Source: Candidatus Zixiibacteriota bacterium
GTDB taxonomy: Bacteria > Zixibacteria > MSB-5A5 > GN15 > FEB-12
Assembly (NCBI GenBank): GCA_003641415.1
Contig: QNAG01000006.1
Span: forward strand, 1 to 25,881
Direction of reading: 5' to 3'
Length of the DNA: 25,881 nucleotides
Shown: piece after piece, positions 1 through 7,561 of the stretch
Layout: each line of letters starts with the position of its first letter
How positions within the stretch are numbered: the stretch's first letter is position 1
The notes under the pieces: model-generated
The model's input: the letters and a program-made list of their open reading frames with translations, nothing else
The model's database searches: none
Told to the model about the DNA's origin: nothing
Translations under genes and position numbers: made by a program

Positions 1-213
1 CGACTCCAGCCCTATCCATTTGAGAGCGTCCAATATTGGCTGGATCAGTTCCGGGCGATTGCGTTGTTGGTCGGTGTCTTCGATTCTAACCAGATATTTG
101 CCCCCGGTGTGGCGAGCCAATAACCAGTTAAATATGGCTGTTCGGGCTACGCCGACATGAAGGTAGCCGGTAGGGGAGGGGGCGATCCTTACTCTCACGG
201 GTGTGTCTGACAT
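1..213 (-). CDS. gltX: Glutamyl-tRNA synthetase, N-terminal part (runs off the window)
   Basis: The first 71 codons of a class I aminoacyl-tRNA synthetase that charges tRNA(Glu) with glutamate in the cytoplasm. The start ATG is at 213-211. The protein opens with VRVRIAPSPTGYLHVG, the family's N-terminal strand plus the HIGH-like ATP-binding signature (here HVGV), followed by ARTAIFNW and the RIEDTD motif typical of GluRS/GlnRS. The remaining roughly 400 residues, including KMSKS and the anticodon-binding domain, lie beyond position 1. It starts 12 bases after the stop of the upstream membrane-protein gene on the same strand, so the two are probably co-transcribed. GlnRS or a Glu-Q-tRNA(Asp) synthetase cannot be fully excluded from 71 residues, but PSPTGYLHVG is typical of GltX. 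Confidence 0.93.
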   Translation of the reverse strand, partial: MSDTPVRVRIAPSPTGYLHVGVARTAIFNWLLARHTGGKYLVRIEDTDQQRNRPELIQPILDALKWIGLES

Positions 214-225
214 ATTAAAGTAATC

Positions 226-699
226 TCAAGTTAACGGGTTCTGATCTTTCGTGTCTGGGTCCAAAGGTGCCGGTGGCGCTGCGGTCGCAGGCGGCGGACT
301 TGGCGGAGTGACAGGTGTCTGAGCGGTATAGGCTGTCATAGGTTGTTGAAGTGGCTCTTGAATCGCAGGTTCGGAGATGTCATCAATGTTGATTTGCAAT
401 CCACCGGTGAGCATCGTTACCAAGTTGTAAGTCAGGACGCAAACAATTCCCCAGATGGTACTAAAGAGCGCTGCTCCCAGGGAAAACATGATTGGCACTG
501 CAATCATAATAACCGCGATCGACATTCCGGAGTCCTCGAATTCCTGTAACGGCAATCCGCCAATGTTAGCGAAAAGCGACATAAACATAGACAGGAACAC
601 TGCGTAAAATAGTCCAAAAATGAAACCAAGAATCAGGTTTACGAAAACTGATATTTTTATAAAACTCCAGAGACTAATAGATCTGAGTTCGATTTTCAT
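226..699 (-). CDS. DUF3566-like small membrane protein with proline-rich tail
   Basis: A 157-residue membrane protein of unknown function. It has a basic N-terminal stretch (MKIELRSISLWS), a long hydrophobic segment at about residues 12-43, and a second at about 60-94 ending in TYNLVTMLTGGLQI. This arrangement, and the YNLV...GG..I ending of the second helix, resembles the DUF3566 transmembrane family best known from actinobacteria; the match is from memory and was not searched. The last 45 or so residues form a low-complexity Pro/Ala/Thr tail (PPSPPPATAAPPAPL), probably disordered and cytoplasmic. A ribosome binding site GAGGG lies a few bases before the ATG at 699. It sits immediately upstream of gltX on the same strand and diverges from the large operon at 1080. 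No enzymatic role is evident. Confidence 0.75.
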   Translation of the reverse strand: MKIELRSISLWSFIKISVFVNLILGFIFGLFYAVFLSMFMSLFANIGGLPLQEFEDSGMSIAVIMIAVPIMFSLGAALFSTIWGIVCVLTYNLVTMLTGGLQINIDDISEPAIQEPLQQPMTAYTAQTPVTPPSPPPATAAPPAPLDPDTKDQNPLT

Positions 700-902
700 T
701 TTTCCCTCTTTGTTTTTTTCGACTTCAAGCCATTTTAATTCTATTCGAAAGATAGTTCACCAATCAGGAAATTCAAGTTAATATTACAAGAAGGCAAGTT
801 ATCAGTTATATCAAGTCCCATTTTTAAAAAACATTAAGAAATAACGTCGCAATATTCGGTATTGTTGTCTGTTAACGTCACATCATGGCGCCCCTTTTTT
901 CC

Positions 903-931
903 TTGACTTGAATTTGGCACTGGCCTACATT
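903..931 (+). promoter_or_regulatory. Candidate sigma-70 type promoter for the A-B-C-D operon (distal)
   Basis: TTGACT at 903-908 and TACATT at 926-931 are separated by 17 bases, matching five of six and four of six consensus positions. It points to the first gene of the operon (start at 1080) and would leave a leader of about 140 bases. This is a pattern match only. Confidence 0.4.
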
Positions 932-1031
932 GCTCCCTGTTCCGAGAGCTGGTTGTAGTTTTTATGCTGTCGGGATTAGAGTCGATTTAGTGGATAAATG
1001 ATCCGGTTGTTTCGTCCACTAAGTATATTGT

Positions 1032-1040
1032 TGTTATGAT
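1032..1040 (+). promoter_or_regulatory. Candidate extended -10 promoter element (proximal)
   Basis: TGTTATGAT contains an extended -10 dinucleotide (TG, one base, then TATGAT) that matches the -10 consensus at five of six positions. No good -35 box lies at the expected distance, which is tolerable for extended -10 promoters. It would start a short leader of about 30 bases before the TTG start at 1080. Confidence 0.35.
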
Positions 1041-1079
1041 GATCAATATCAAGCTGGCTTCTGTACGAGGAATTATAGT

Positions 1080-2333
1080 TTGAATCTGCAACTGGTCATT
1101 CGAAGTCGTTTATTTGTCGGCTTAGCGCAAGTTTGTTTCTTTCTTTTCCTTTTGGTTAACTTGGGCCCATTGGCTTTTGCTCAAGACGAACCTGTGCCTA
1201 CGCAATTAGTTGATTCGACCCCGCTTAACCCCCCAACAAATATCGAAGTAGCTGACACGCCCAACGATGCAGGCGGTTCAATCACAATCCGATGGACGGA
1301 ACCAATTCCTCCTGAAGGTACAGCTATCAAGGGATATTATATCCTCCGAGCAGAGGCGGTGGGTAATGAACAAGGTCAATTTGATGTGGTTGGTGAGACG
1401 TCTACTGGTAGCAGTGAACTCCTTGATGGGAATGTTGTCGACACTCTGAATTACTATTATAGAGTTGCTGTGATATATTCAGCCACAGGAGTGAATGGTC
1501 TTGAAGTAGAGGCTTTGGCTGAATCTGGGATCAGTCGTATGGTTAGTTCTTCTGCTCAATGGTTTGATTGGCGACGTATCAATGTCTTTGTGGGCGTGAT
1601 ATTTTTATGCGGATTTATTCTTTATTATATTTCTCGGGCTAAGGCGGGGAAGAAGCTGTTTATTCGCAAAATCGCCGGTCTTGAAGCAGTCGATGAAGCT
1701 GTAGGTCGCGCCACTGAAATGGGCAAGAAGATATATTTTATCCCCGGCACTCAAGACATGGATAATGTTCAGACTATTGCGGGGGTCACAATTTTAGGTC
1801 GCGTGGCCGAAGTGGCCGCTACTTATGATACGTACCTTGAAGTTCCAGTGTCGCGATCGCTTGTATTAGTAACAGCCAAGGAAATTGTAAAAGAGGCTTA
1901 TTCCAAAGTGGGTCGTCCGGATGCTTTCCATGAAGATCAGGTACATTACCTGACTGATGATCAATTCGGTTACGCAGCAGGAATTGATGGCATGGTAGTG
2001 CGAGAAAAGCCGGCCACAATTTTCTTTATGGGAGCATTTTACGCAGAATCTCTGATTTTGGCTGAAACCGGCAACTCTATTGGCGCCATCCAAATTGCTG
2101 GTACAGCGATGCCATCACAGTTACCATTTTTTGTAGCTGCTTGTGACTATACGCTGATCGGCGAGGAACTATTTGCGGCATCAGCTTACCTGGCCAGAGA
2201 ACCCAAACTGCTCGGGAGTCTGAAGGGACAGGATGTTGGTAAGGCGATTATTTTATTCTCGATTGTAATAGGCGTTCTACTGGAAACATTTGGAGTTTGG
2301 AGATTTTCATCTCTATTCGGAGTGCTTGACTAG
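1080..2333 (+). CDS. A1: secreted-FN3, membrane-anchored protein with conserved cytoplasmic domain (copy 1)
   Basis: A 417-residue protein of unknown function, first of twelve. Residues 1-34 are a signal peptide ending AFA, with Gln next. Residues about 50-150 look like one fibronectin type III domain (PPTNIEV start, RWTEP, GYYILRA, NYYYRVAV). A TM helix spans about 167-184 and is followed by a basic RAKAGKK, so what follows should be cytoplasmic. Residues about 191-388 are the domain shared with A2 and A3, with motifs GLEAVDEAVGRATEMG (200-215), GRPDAF (278-283), ESLILAETGN (323-332) and CDYTLIGEEL (355-364). A final hydrophobic helix spans about 389-404. The start is TTG, with GAGG nine bases upstream. 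It may match the Pfam family DUF6754, an unverified recollection. B1 begins two bases after the stop. Confidence 0.85.
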   Translation: MNLQLVIRSRLFVGLAQVCFFLFLLVNLGPLAFAQDEPVPTQLVDSTPLNPPTNIEVADTPNDAGGSITIRWTEPIPPEGTAIKGYYILRAEAVGNEQGQFDVVGETSTGSSELLDGNVVDTLNYYYRVAVIYSATGVNGLEVEALAESGISRMVSSSAQWFDWRRINVFVGVIFLCGFILYYISRAKAGKKLFIRKIAGLEAVDEAVGRATEMGKKIYFIPGTQDMDNVQTIAGVTILGRVAEVAATYDTYLEVPVSRSLVLVTAKEIVKEAYSKVGRPDAFHEDQVHYLTDDQFGYAAGIDGMVVREKPATIFFMGAFYAESLILAETGNSIGAIQIAGTAMPSQLPFFVAACDYTLIGEELFAASAYLAREPKLLGSLKGQDVGKAIILFSIVIGVLLETFGVWRFSSLFGVLD

Positions 2334-2335
2334 AT

Positions 2336-2986
2336 ATGCGTAGAGAAGTACCTCTTTTAATCACCGGCATTGTGGGCGTAGTTTTCGTCCTGCAATACTT
2401 CATCCCGCATTGGCCGTTCAGCCAGGTGAATACTTGGTTCTCCGACTGGTTCTCAATTGTAGGAGCTTTTGCCATCTGGTTGGGGGCGCTCAATCTGCTG
2501 AAGATTTCTGCCCTGAAGGTGATCGGGAAAAAATCCGACTGGGGTTATGCTATTGTAATAATAATATCTTTCATAATTATGGTAGCCATTGGTTTCGCGG
2601 AGGGAAAAGAATTTCGCGAGCAGGGGACTATGTTTTCATGGCTGTACGAATATGTTTATTCGCCGTTATCAGCTACTATGTTCGCCCTTCTGGCATTCTT
2701 TGTAGCCTCGGCATCGTATCGCGCTTTCCGGGCGCGTAACCTGGATGCTACTCTGCTTTTAATGGCGGGATTTTTAATTATGTTAGGCCGTGTGCCAGTT
2801 GGTGATAGCATTAGTTTCTTTCTTCCTGAGAATTACCAGTTTTCACAAGTGGCCAGTTGGATTATGACTTGGCCACAAACAGCGGGTCAGCGAGCGATAA
2901 TGATTGGTATTGCTCTGGGGTTAGTGTCAACATCACTGCGAATTATTCTTGGCATCGAGCGTGCACATCTCGGGGGTGGAGATTAA
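2336..2986 (+). CDS. B1: six-TM membrane protein (copy 1)
   Basis: A 216-residue integral membrane protein of unknown function. Hydrophobic segments lie at about residues 6-23, 39-57, 70-87, 112-129, 137-152 and 186-205. The most conserved part across the three B paralogues is the fourth helix and the loop after it (MFALLAFFVASASYRAFRA, then ATLLL). The last helix is introduced by GQRAIMIGI and followed by LGIER. The basic loop RAFRARN is predicted to face the cytoplasm. It starts two bases after A1 stops, and C1 follows three bases after its own stop, so translation is probably coupled. No transporter signature was recognised. It most likely forms part of the membrane core of a complex with A1, C1 and D1. 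Confidence 0.85.
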   Translation: MRREVPLLITGIVGVVFVLQYFIPHWPFSQVNTWFSDWFSIVGAFAIWLGALNLLKISALKVIGKKSDWGYAIVIIISFIIMVAIGFAEGKEFREQGTMFSWLYEYVYSPLSATMFALLAFFVASASYRAFRARNLDATLLLMAGFLIMLGRVPVGDSISFFLPENYQFSQVASWIMTWPQTAGQRAIMIGIALGLVSTSLRIILGIERAHLGGGD

Positions 2987-2989
2987 GTA

Positions 2990-3994
2990 ATGAGTACCCG
3001 CGCTAAAGAATTGCTTGTAGTCGGCATTGTATTGCTGTTTTGTATCATTGCCTATTTGGGTAAAGTGTATGGGTGGGTTGATACTGTGGTATTCTCGCCG
3101 ATGGTATCAATGATCGTGGTCGGAATAATTATTCTGGGTTTGGTATTTGTTCTCATTCGCACTCTGCAAGGACGCCTTATTAACCGACAGGTAGTGTTCC
3201 TCTTCGTGGGTATAGCGGTGATAATGCCTTTCTTTATGTCTATTACACAAAAAATTCGTACATCACCTGAAGTCCAGCAACTCTATGATGCTGTTGCCGA
3301 ACTCCCCAAGGGTTCTAAGGTTCTGGTGTCATTTGATTATGATCCGCCTTCCGCTCCGGAACTGCAACCAATGGCGGAAGCGTTTCTATATTACTGTCTG
3401 AGCAACGATCTCAAGGTAATCATTATGGGGCTCTGGCCACAGGGGGCGCAACAAGCCAATCTCGCATTGGAAGCTATTATGAAGAACGAGAAACTTGCTG
3501 CCAAGGGTTTGGAATATGGGAAAGATTATGTAAATCTCGGTTACCAGGCTGGCAACGAGTTTGTTATTCAACGTATGGGGGCAGATTTTAGTTCTATGTT
3601 CCGGACCGACTATTCCGGGCGACATTATGAAGAACTTGAGTTGGTAAAGAATGTAAAGAATTTCTCAAATATTGATTATTCTTTCAATTTATCCGCTGGT
3701 TACCCTGGCACACAGGAGTGGGTACAGGTAGCGGTTGATCGCTATGGGCTGAAAATGGGGTGTGGGAATACGGCAGTTCAAGCGCCTATGATGTATACCT
3801 ATCTCAATGCTGGCCAGCTTGTTGGTCTTTTGGGGGGCATGAATGGTGCGGCCGAGTTTGAACAGCTTGTTAAATATCCAGGCAAAGGCACAAAGTTCAT
3901 GTTATCACAGTCCTTTGCGCATATGATTGTGATAGCGTTTATTATTATTGGTAACGTTGCCTTTTTCAGAAGTGGACGAGGGAAAAAGCTCTAA
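2990..3994 (+). CDS. C1: membrane-anchored extracytoplasmic Rossmann-like protein (copy 1)
   Basis: 334 residues, unknown function. Three N-terminal TM helices (about 7-23, 37-57, 68-85) precede a soluble domain (about 90-305), and one TM helix (about 308-326) precedes the basic tail RSGRGKKL. The positive charges in RTLQGRLINR and in the tail place the soluble domain outside the cytoplasm. Its alternating beta/alpha pattern (KVLVSFDYDP, helix, LKVIIMGLWP) looks Rossmann-like. Motifs shared with C2 and C3 are FDYDP (115-119), ELQPMA (124-129), GLLGGMNGAAEFE (279-291) and AHMVI-like AHMIVI at the last helix. The ATG at 2990 has GGAG eight bases upstream. No catalytic signature was recognised; a substrate-binding or sensor domain is possible. 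Confidence 0.82.
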   Translation: MSTRAKELLVVGIVLLFCIIAYLGKVYGWVDTVVFSPMVSMIVVGIIILGLVFVLIRTLQGRLINRQVVFLFVGIAVIMPFFMSITQKIRTSPEVQQLYDAVAELPKGSKVLVSFDYDPPSAPELQPMAEAFLYYCLSNDLKVIIMGLWPQGAQQANLALEAIMKNEKLAAKGLEYGKDYVNLGYQAGNEFVIQRMGADFSSMFRTDYSGRHYEELELVKNVKNFSNIDYSFNLSAGYPGTQEWVQVAVDRYGLKMGCGNTAVQAPMMYTYLNAGQLVGLLGGMNGAAEFEQLVKYPGKGTKFMLSQSFAHMIVIAFIIIGNVAFFRSGRGKKL

Positions 3995-4019
3995 AGGAAT
4001 GAACTGGAACCGATAGAAA

Positions 4020-4691
4020 ATGGAACATGTAGCTCTTTGGGTCGCAGCTTTTTTAACATTGGGGATTATCTCTTTTCTGTATAAGGACAATCCTTGGTAT
4101 AAGCTTTGTGAGGCGATATTTGTCGGTATCTCTGCCGGATACTGGTTCATAGTCTTGTTCTGGGATAACATCGTTGGCAAGTTCTGGGTGGGTGTGTTTC
4201 CACCAAAAGAGCTTAACGATGTTGGGGAATTGGTAAATAGTGTAGAACCAGATTATTGGCTCATTGTTGGGGCGGTTTTGGGAGTACTGATGCTCATGCG
4301 CCTCATTCCGAATATCGGCTGGATTTCCCGTTGGCCGCTGGCTTTTATCATTGGCTGTACGTCTGGCCTATACCTTATCAATTACTTTTCATCCAATATG
4401 ATGCGTCAGGTTCAGGGGACTATCATGCCGCTCTTAGGTATGAATTATGAGTTGTCTACTTATGATATTATCGGTAATATAATAATTGTCATTGGTACCT
4501 TTACCGGTTTAATTTATTTCTACTTTTCAAAGGAACACAAGGGTTGGTTTGGTCGTGCTGCCAAGGTTGGCATCTGGACTATTATGATTACTTTCGGTGC
4601 ATCATTTGGTTACACTGTCATGAGTCGAATGTCGCTCCTGATTGGTCGTGTTGATTTCCTGTTTGGTGACTGGTTGGGGTTGATAAACTAG
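4020..4691 (+). CDS. D1: six-TM membrane protein with conserved loops (copy 1)
   Basis: 223 residues, unknown function. Hydrophobic segments lie at about 4-20, 32-50, 79-95, 105-122, 150-168 and 183-205. The loops are strikingly conserved between D paralogues: SFLYKDNP (18-25) between helices 1 and 2, SRWPLAF (103-109) before helix 4, and FSKEHKGWFG (169-178) before the last helix, which itself carries FGASFGYTVM (192-201). Such invariant charged and aromatic loop residues suggest functional rather than purely structural conservation. It starts 25 bases after C1, with only a weak ribosome binding site. Its stop TAG shares its last base with the GTG start of A2, tying copy 1 to copy 2. Confidence 0.85.
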   Translation: MEHVALWVAAFLTLGIISFLYKDNPWYKLCEAIFVGISAGYWFIVLFWDNIVGKFWVGVFPPKELNDVGELVNSVEPDYWLIVGAVLGVLMLMRLIPNIGWISRWPLAFIIGCTSGLYLINYFSSNMMRQVQGTIMPLLGMNYELSTYDIIGNIIIVIGTFTGLIYFYFSKEHKGWFGRAAKVGIWTIMITFGASFGYTVMSRMSLLIGRVDFLFGDWLGLIN

Positions 4692-5959
4692 TGCGTGTCG
4701 GCAAATCGACATTTCTACATTTGTGTTTGGCGTTTTCCCTCTCTCTCATATTAATACTCATTTTGTTAACATTGGTATCAGCTCAGGAAGTTGACTCTCT
4801 ACGTAGTTCAACAGATTCGGCTTATACCATTCCGGATTCCGGGTTGGTACTGGTAGCTCCCGTGACGTCGCTTATTGCGGAGGATTACAAGTATGACGAT
4901 GGCGAGCAGCTAAAGCTGTCGTGGGTGCCATCAATTGATGATCAGCTGGTAGATAGCAAGGTGTTGGGTTACAGGCTCTTTCGCTCTATTGACGGAGGGA
5001 CTCCGGAAATTTTAGCTAAACTTCCTCCTGGTACAAACAGCTTCCTTGACAGAACAGTACAAAGGGAGCGAAAGTATCAGTATTATCTTGAAACCTTCTC
5101 TGAGAACTTCGTGGTTCAATCTATCGTAACGGCTGCTATTTCTCCGGAACGAGAATGGCTTAATCTTGATCGAGGGTGGTTATTTATCATAGCGTTATTT
5201 ATTTCTATCGCTATCATTTTTTTCGTAGAGAAAGCCAAGCGAGGACATAAGTTATATGTTCGTAAGATTGCGGGGCTGGAAGCTATTGATGAAGCGGTGG
5301 GACGCGCTACAGAAATGGGCCGACCGGTTCTCTTTATACCTGGTATTAACGACATGGACGATGTTCAAACGCTGGCTGCGTTAACCATTTTGGGCCGTGT
5401 CTCTCGTACTATTGCAGACTATGATTCACAGATATTCATGCCGGTGTCGCGTTCTTTGGTTATGACAGCCGCTCGCGAGACAATCAAGACTTCGTATATG
5501 GCGGCTGGCCGTCCCGATGCCTATTCTGATGATATGGTCAACTATGTTACAGACGAACAGTTTGGTTATGTCGCAGCGGTGGATGGTTTGATGGTGCGCG
5601 AGAGACCAGCTACTGTGTTCCTTCTTGGAGCTTTTTTTGCGGAATCTTTGATTCTCGCAGAAACTGGGAATTCAGTAGGCGCTATTCAAATTGCCGGAAC
5701 GGCTCGCCCGGCGCAGTTACCATTTTTTATCGCCGCTTGTGACTTTACCCTTATTGGCGAAGAATTGTTTGCAGCTTCAGCGTATCTTTCCGGTGAACCC
5801 CGCCAACTGGGGTCATTGAAAGGTCAGGATGTCGGCAAGGGACTCGCAATGAGCGTAATCATTCTGGGTGTGTTGGCAGTTACGATTGCGACGGCGTGGG
5901 ATGTAGAGATCATGCACAATGTTCATAACTGGCTATTAGGAGTGTTTTCAAGCAACTGA
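4691..5959 (+). CDS. A2: secreted-FN3, membrane-anchored protein with conserved cytoplasmic domain (copy 2)
   Basis: 422 residues, paralogue of A1. It has a signal peptide of about 31 residues ending VSA, with Gln at the mature N terminus. An FN3-like region follows (about 52-150: KLSWVPS, GYRLFRS, YQYYLETF). A TM helix lies at about 162-179, then the basic KAKRGHK and the conserved cytoplasmic domain from about 187 to 384, then a final hydrophobic helix. The conserved domain is close to A1 (GLEAIDEAVGRATEMG, AGRPDAY, ESLILAETGN, CDFTLIGEEL), whereas the FN3 part has drifted much more. The start is GTG and overlaps the D1 stop by one base. B2 follows 11 bases after its stop. Function unknown. 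Confidence 0.85.
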   Translation: MRVGKSTFLHLCLAFSLSLILILILLTLVSAQEVDSLRSSTDSAYTIPDSGLVLVAPVTSLIAEDYKYDDGEQLKLSWVPSIDDQLVDSKVLGYRLFRSIDGGTPEILAKLPPGTNSFLDRTVQRERKYQYYLETFSENFVVQSIVTAAISPEREWLNLDRGWLFIIALFISIAIIFFVEKAKRGHKLYVRKIAGLEAIDEAVGRATEMGRPVLFIPGINDMDDVQTLAALTILGRVSRTIADYDSQIFMPVSRSLVMTAARETIKTSYMAAGRPDAYSDDMVNYVTDEQFGYVAAVDGLMVRERPATVFLLGAFFAESLILAETGNSVGAIQIAGTARPAQLPFFIAACDFTLIGEELFAASAYLSGEPRQLGSLKGQDVGKGLAMSVIILGVLAVTIATAWDVEIMHNVHNWLLGVFSSN

Positions 5960-5970
5960 GTGTAGGTTAT

Positions 5971-6648
5971 ATGAAACGACTTGTGCCATTGACAATCACG
6001 TTCATTGTGGGTTTTGTCCTTATTTTCTCGGTGTTCCTCCCACCAGCTGAAGGTCTGGATCAGACTTTCACATTATACTTCGATATTATCGCTGTTTTTG
6101 CTTTCTTTCTTGGTGGTGGTAACCTAATGCGGGTACATATTAACAAGCTTCGTCGCCAAAAGAAGGACTGGGGTTTCTCGGTAGTCACTATTGCAGGATT
6201 CTTGTTTATGTTGGCTGCCGGACTGTTCAAGATTGGCAATCCCGGCGATATCGCTACAGCGGTTGATACTCAGGGTTCGCTATTTAAGACTGTGTTTGAT
6301 TATGTCATCAACCCTTTACAGTCGACCATGTATTCGCTGTTAGCTTTTTTTGTGGCTTCAGCGTCATATCGTGCGTTCCGAGCCAAGAATCGCGAGGCTA
6401 CCCTGTTGCTGATTGCGGCTTTCGTGATTCTCCTGGGGAGAACTCCTTTTGGTATGATGGTAACTGGTTGGATACCCGATTCTTTCTCAATTTTTCAAAT
6501 TCCAAACTTAGCTATCTGGATTATGAATTCGCCAAATCTGGCTGGCCAGAGAGCTATTATCATCGGAATCGGGCTGGGAGTAATATCAATGTCTTTACGA
6601 CTCATACTGGGTGTTGAACGCTCCTATTTGGGGGACGATAATGCCTAA
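5971..6648 (+). CDS. B2: six-TM membrane protein (copy 2)
   Basis: 225 residues, paralogue of B1 with the same six hydrophobic segments (about 6-23, 37-53, 69-86, 117-133, 142-155, 194-212). The family core is intact: YSLLAFFVASASYRAFRA (121-138), AKNREATLLL, GQRAIIIGIGLG and LGVERSYLG. The basic loop RRQKKDW after the second helix is also shared with the other copies in position and character. The last codons overlap the start of C2 by eight bases, a junction typical of coupled translation. Function unknown; predicted membrane-core subunit of the copy 2 complex. Confidence 0.85.
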   Translation: MKRLVPLTITFIVGFVLIFSVFLPPAEGLDQTFTLYFDIIAVFAFFLGGGNLMRVHINKLRRQKKDWGFSVVTIAGFLFMLAAGLFKIGNPGDIATAVDTQGSLFKTVFDYVINPLQSTMYSLLAFFVASASYRAFRAKNREATLLLIAAFVILLGRTPFGMMVTGWIPDSFSIFQIPNLAIWIMNSPNLAGQRAIIIGIGLGVISMSLRLILGVERSYLGDDNA

Positions 6649-7561
6649 CATTGGTGTCAGTATATCATTGCTGGTTATCTTTGGCGGATTAGCTTGGTTG
6701 CTTATCAGGTCTATTAGTGGACGTGAAGTAGATCGCCGAATCATTTTCGTTTTCATTTTTGTTGCCGTTGCTGCACCGCTGCTTTTCCCTATCACGTTCC
6801 AGGAAAAGGCAACATCTATAGTGCGCGATCTCTTTGACCGCATAGAAGAATTACCAGAAGGTTCCCATGTTCTCATCTCGTTTGATTTCGACCCGGCTAT
6901 GGCTCCCGAAGTACAACCGATGGCAAATGCCATTTCCCGCCATTGTCTCGATAAAGGTCACCGTGTCATATTCATGTCTCTGTGGGCTACCGGTCAGTCG
7001 CTGATGACCACCACACTTACAAATGTGATTCTTCCCGAATTCCCAGAGAAAGTTGATGGCAGAGACTATGTTAATATAGGATTCAAGGCTGGAAACGAGG
7101 GAGTGTTGAATGTTATCGTGTCCGATTTCAAGAAGATGTTTCCCACCAATGTAAACGGTGTTCCTCTTGATAGTATGGAAATCTTCGAAGGTATAGAGTC
7201 CTGTGCCGATCTGGACTTTATCGTGGCTCTTGGAGGTGGACGTCCGGGTCCCAAAGAATGGGTGCTGTTTGTGGGGGATCCGGCTGATGTTCCGATTGGT
7301 GTTGGCGTAGCGGCAGTTGTAGCCCCTCAGTTGTATCCGTATTATCCTCAGCAGGTCATAGGGATTTTGGGCGGCATCAAAGGCGCTGCTGAATATGAAT
7401 CGGAGTTGACTCATCGTCGTGAGCGATTTGCTGACATGGAGACACCGGGACTACACATGATGGGTCCGCAAACCCTAGCGCACCTGGTGATAATGTCGTT
7501 CATTATTATTGGCAACATTGCGTTCTTCAGGAAAAAGCGTTCAGGGAGTGACTCTCGATGA
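6641..7561 (+). CDS. C2: membrane-anchored extracytoplasmic Rossmann-like protein (copy 2)
   Basis: 306 residues, paralogue of C1. I chose the ATG at 6641 because GGGGG lies six bases upstream and the protein then begins at the first helix; the in-frame ATG at 6611 sits deeper inside B2 and has no such site. It has two N-terminal TM helices (about 5-22 and 34-50), one fewer than C1. The soluble domain covers about 55-275 (SFDFDP at 80-85, EVQPMA at 90-95, GILGGIKGAAEYE at 241-253), followed by a C-terminal helix from AHLVIMSF to about 296 and the basic tail RKKRSGSDSR. The positive-inside rule puts the soluble part outside the cytoplasm. The stop TGA overlaps the D2 start (ATGA). Function unknown. 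Confidence 0.82.
   Translation: MPNIGVSISLLVIFGGLAWLLIRSISGREVDRRIIFVFIFVAVAAPLLFPITFQEKATSIVRDLFDRIEELPEGSHVLISFDFDPAMAPEVQPMANAISRHCLDKGHRVIFMSLWATGQSLMTTTLTNVILPEFPEKVDGRDYVNIGFKAGNEGVLNVIVSDFKKMFPTNVNGVPLDSMEIFEGIESCADLDFIVALGGGRPGPKEWVLFVGDPADVPIGVGVAAVVAPQLYPYYPQQVIGILGGIKGAAEYESELTHRRERFADMETPGLHMMGPQTLAHLVIMSFIIIGNIAFFRKKRSGSDSR

Larger units (their letters stand above)
700..1079. other. Divergent intergenic region, 380 bases
   Basis: This stretch separates the minus-strand gltX pair from the plus-strand twelve-gene operon. It is AT-rich and has no credible ORF. Two candidate plus-strand promoters are listed separately. For the minus-strand gene I see its ribosome binding site but no convincing -35/-10 pair. 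Nothing resembling a tRNA or a known riboswitch was recognised. Confidence 0.6.

Noticed and set aside
914..934. Sigma-54 like promoter (TTGGCAC ... TTGC) upstream of the operon
   Set aside because: The GG and GC doublets are 14 bases apart instead of the required 10, so the -24/-12 spacing is wrong. The overlapping TTGACT/TACATT pair with 17-base spacing is a better reading.
1650..3915. Distant homology between the A cytoplasmic domain and the C soluble domain
   Set aside because: Both have alpha/beta character and a Gly/Ala-rich stretch followed by Glu near their ends, but no motif aligns convincingly and predicted topology puts them on opposite sides of the membrane.
6611..6640. Upstream ATG for C2 inside B2
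   Set aside because: It would overlap B2 by 38 bases and has no Shine-Dalgarno site. GGGGG six bases before the ATG at 6641 and the start of the first helix favour the latter.
6851..7414. Long minus-strand frame opposite C2 (187 codons)
   Set aside because: It is a shadow of C2, which has conserved homologues in copies 1 and 3; the antisense product resembles no protein family and has no start signals.
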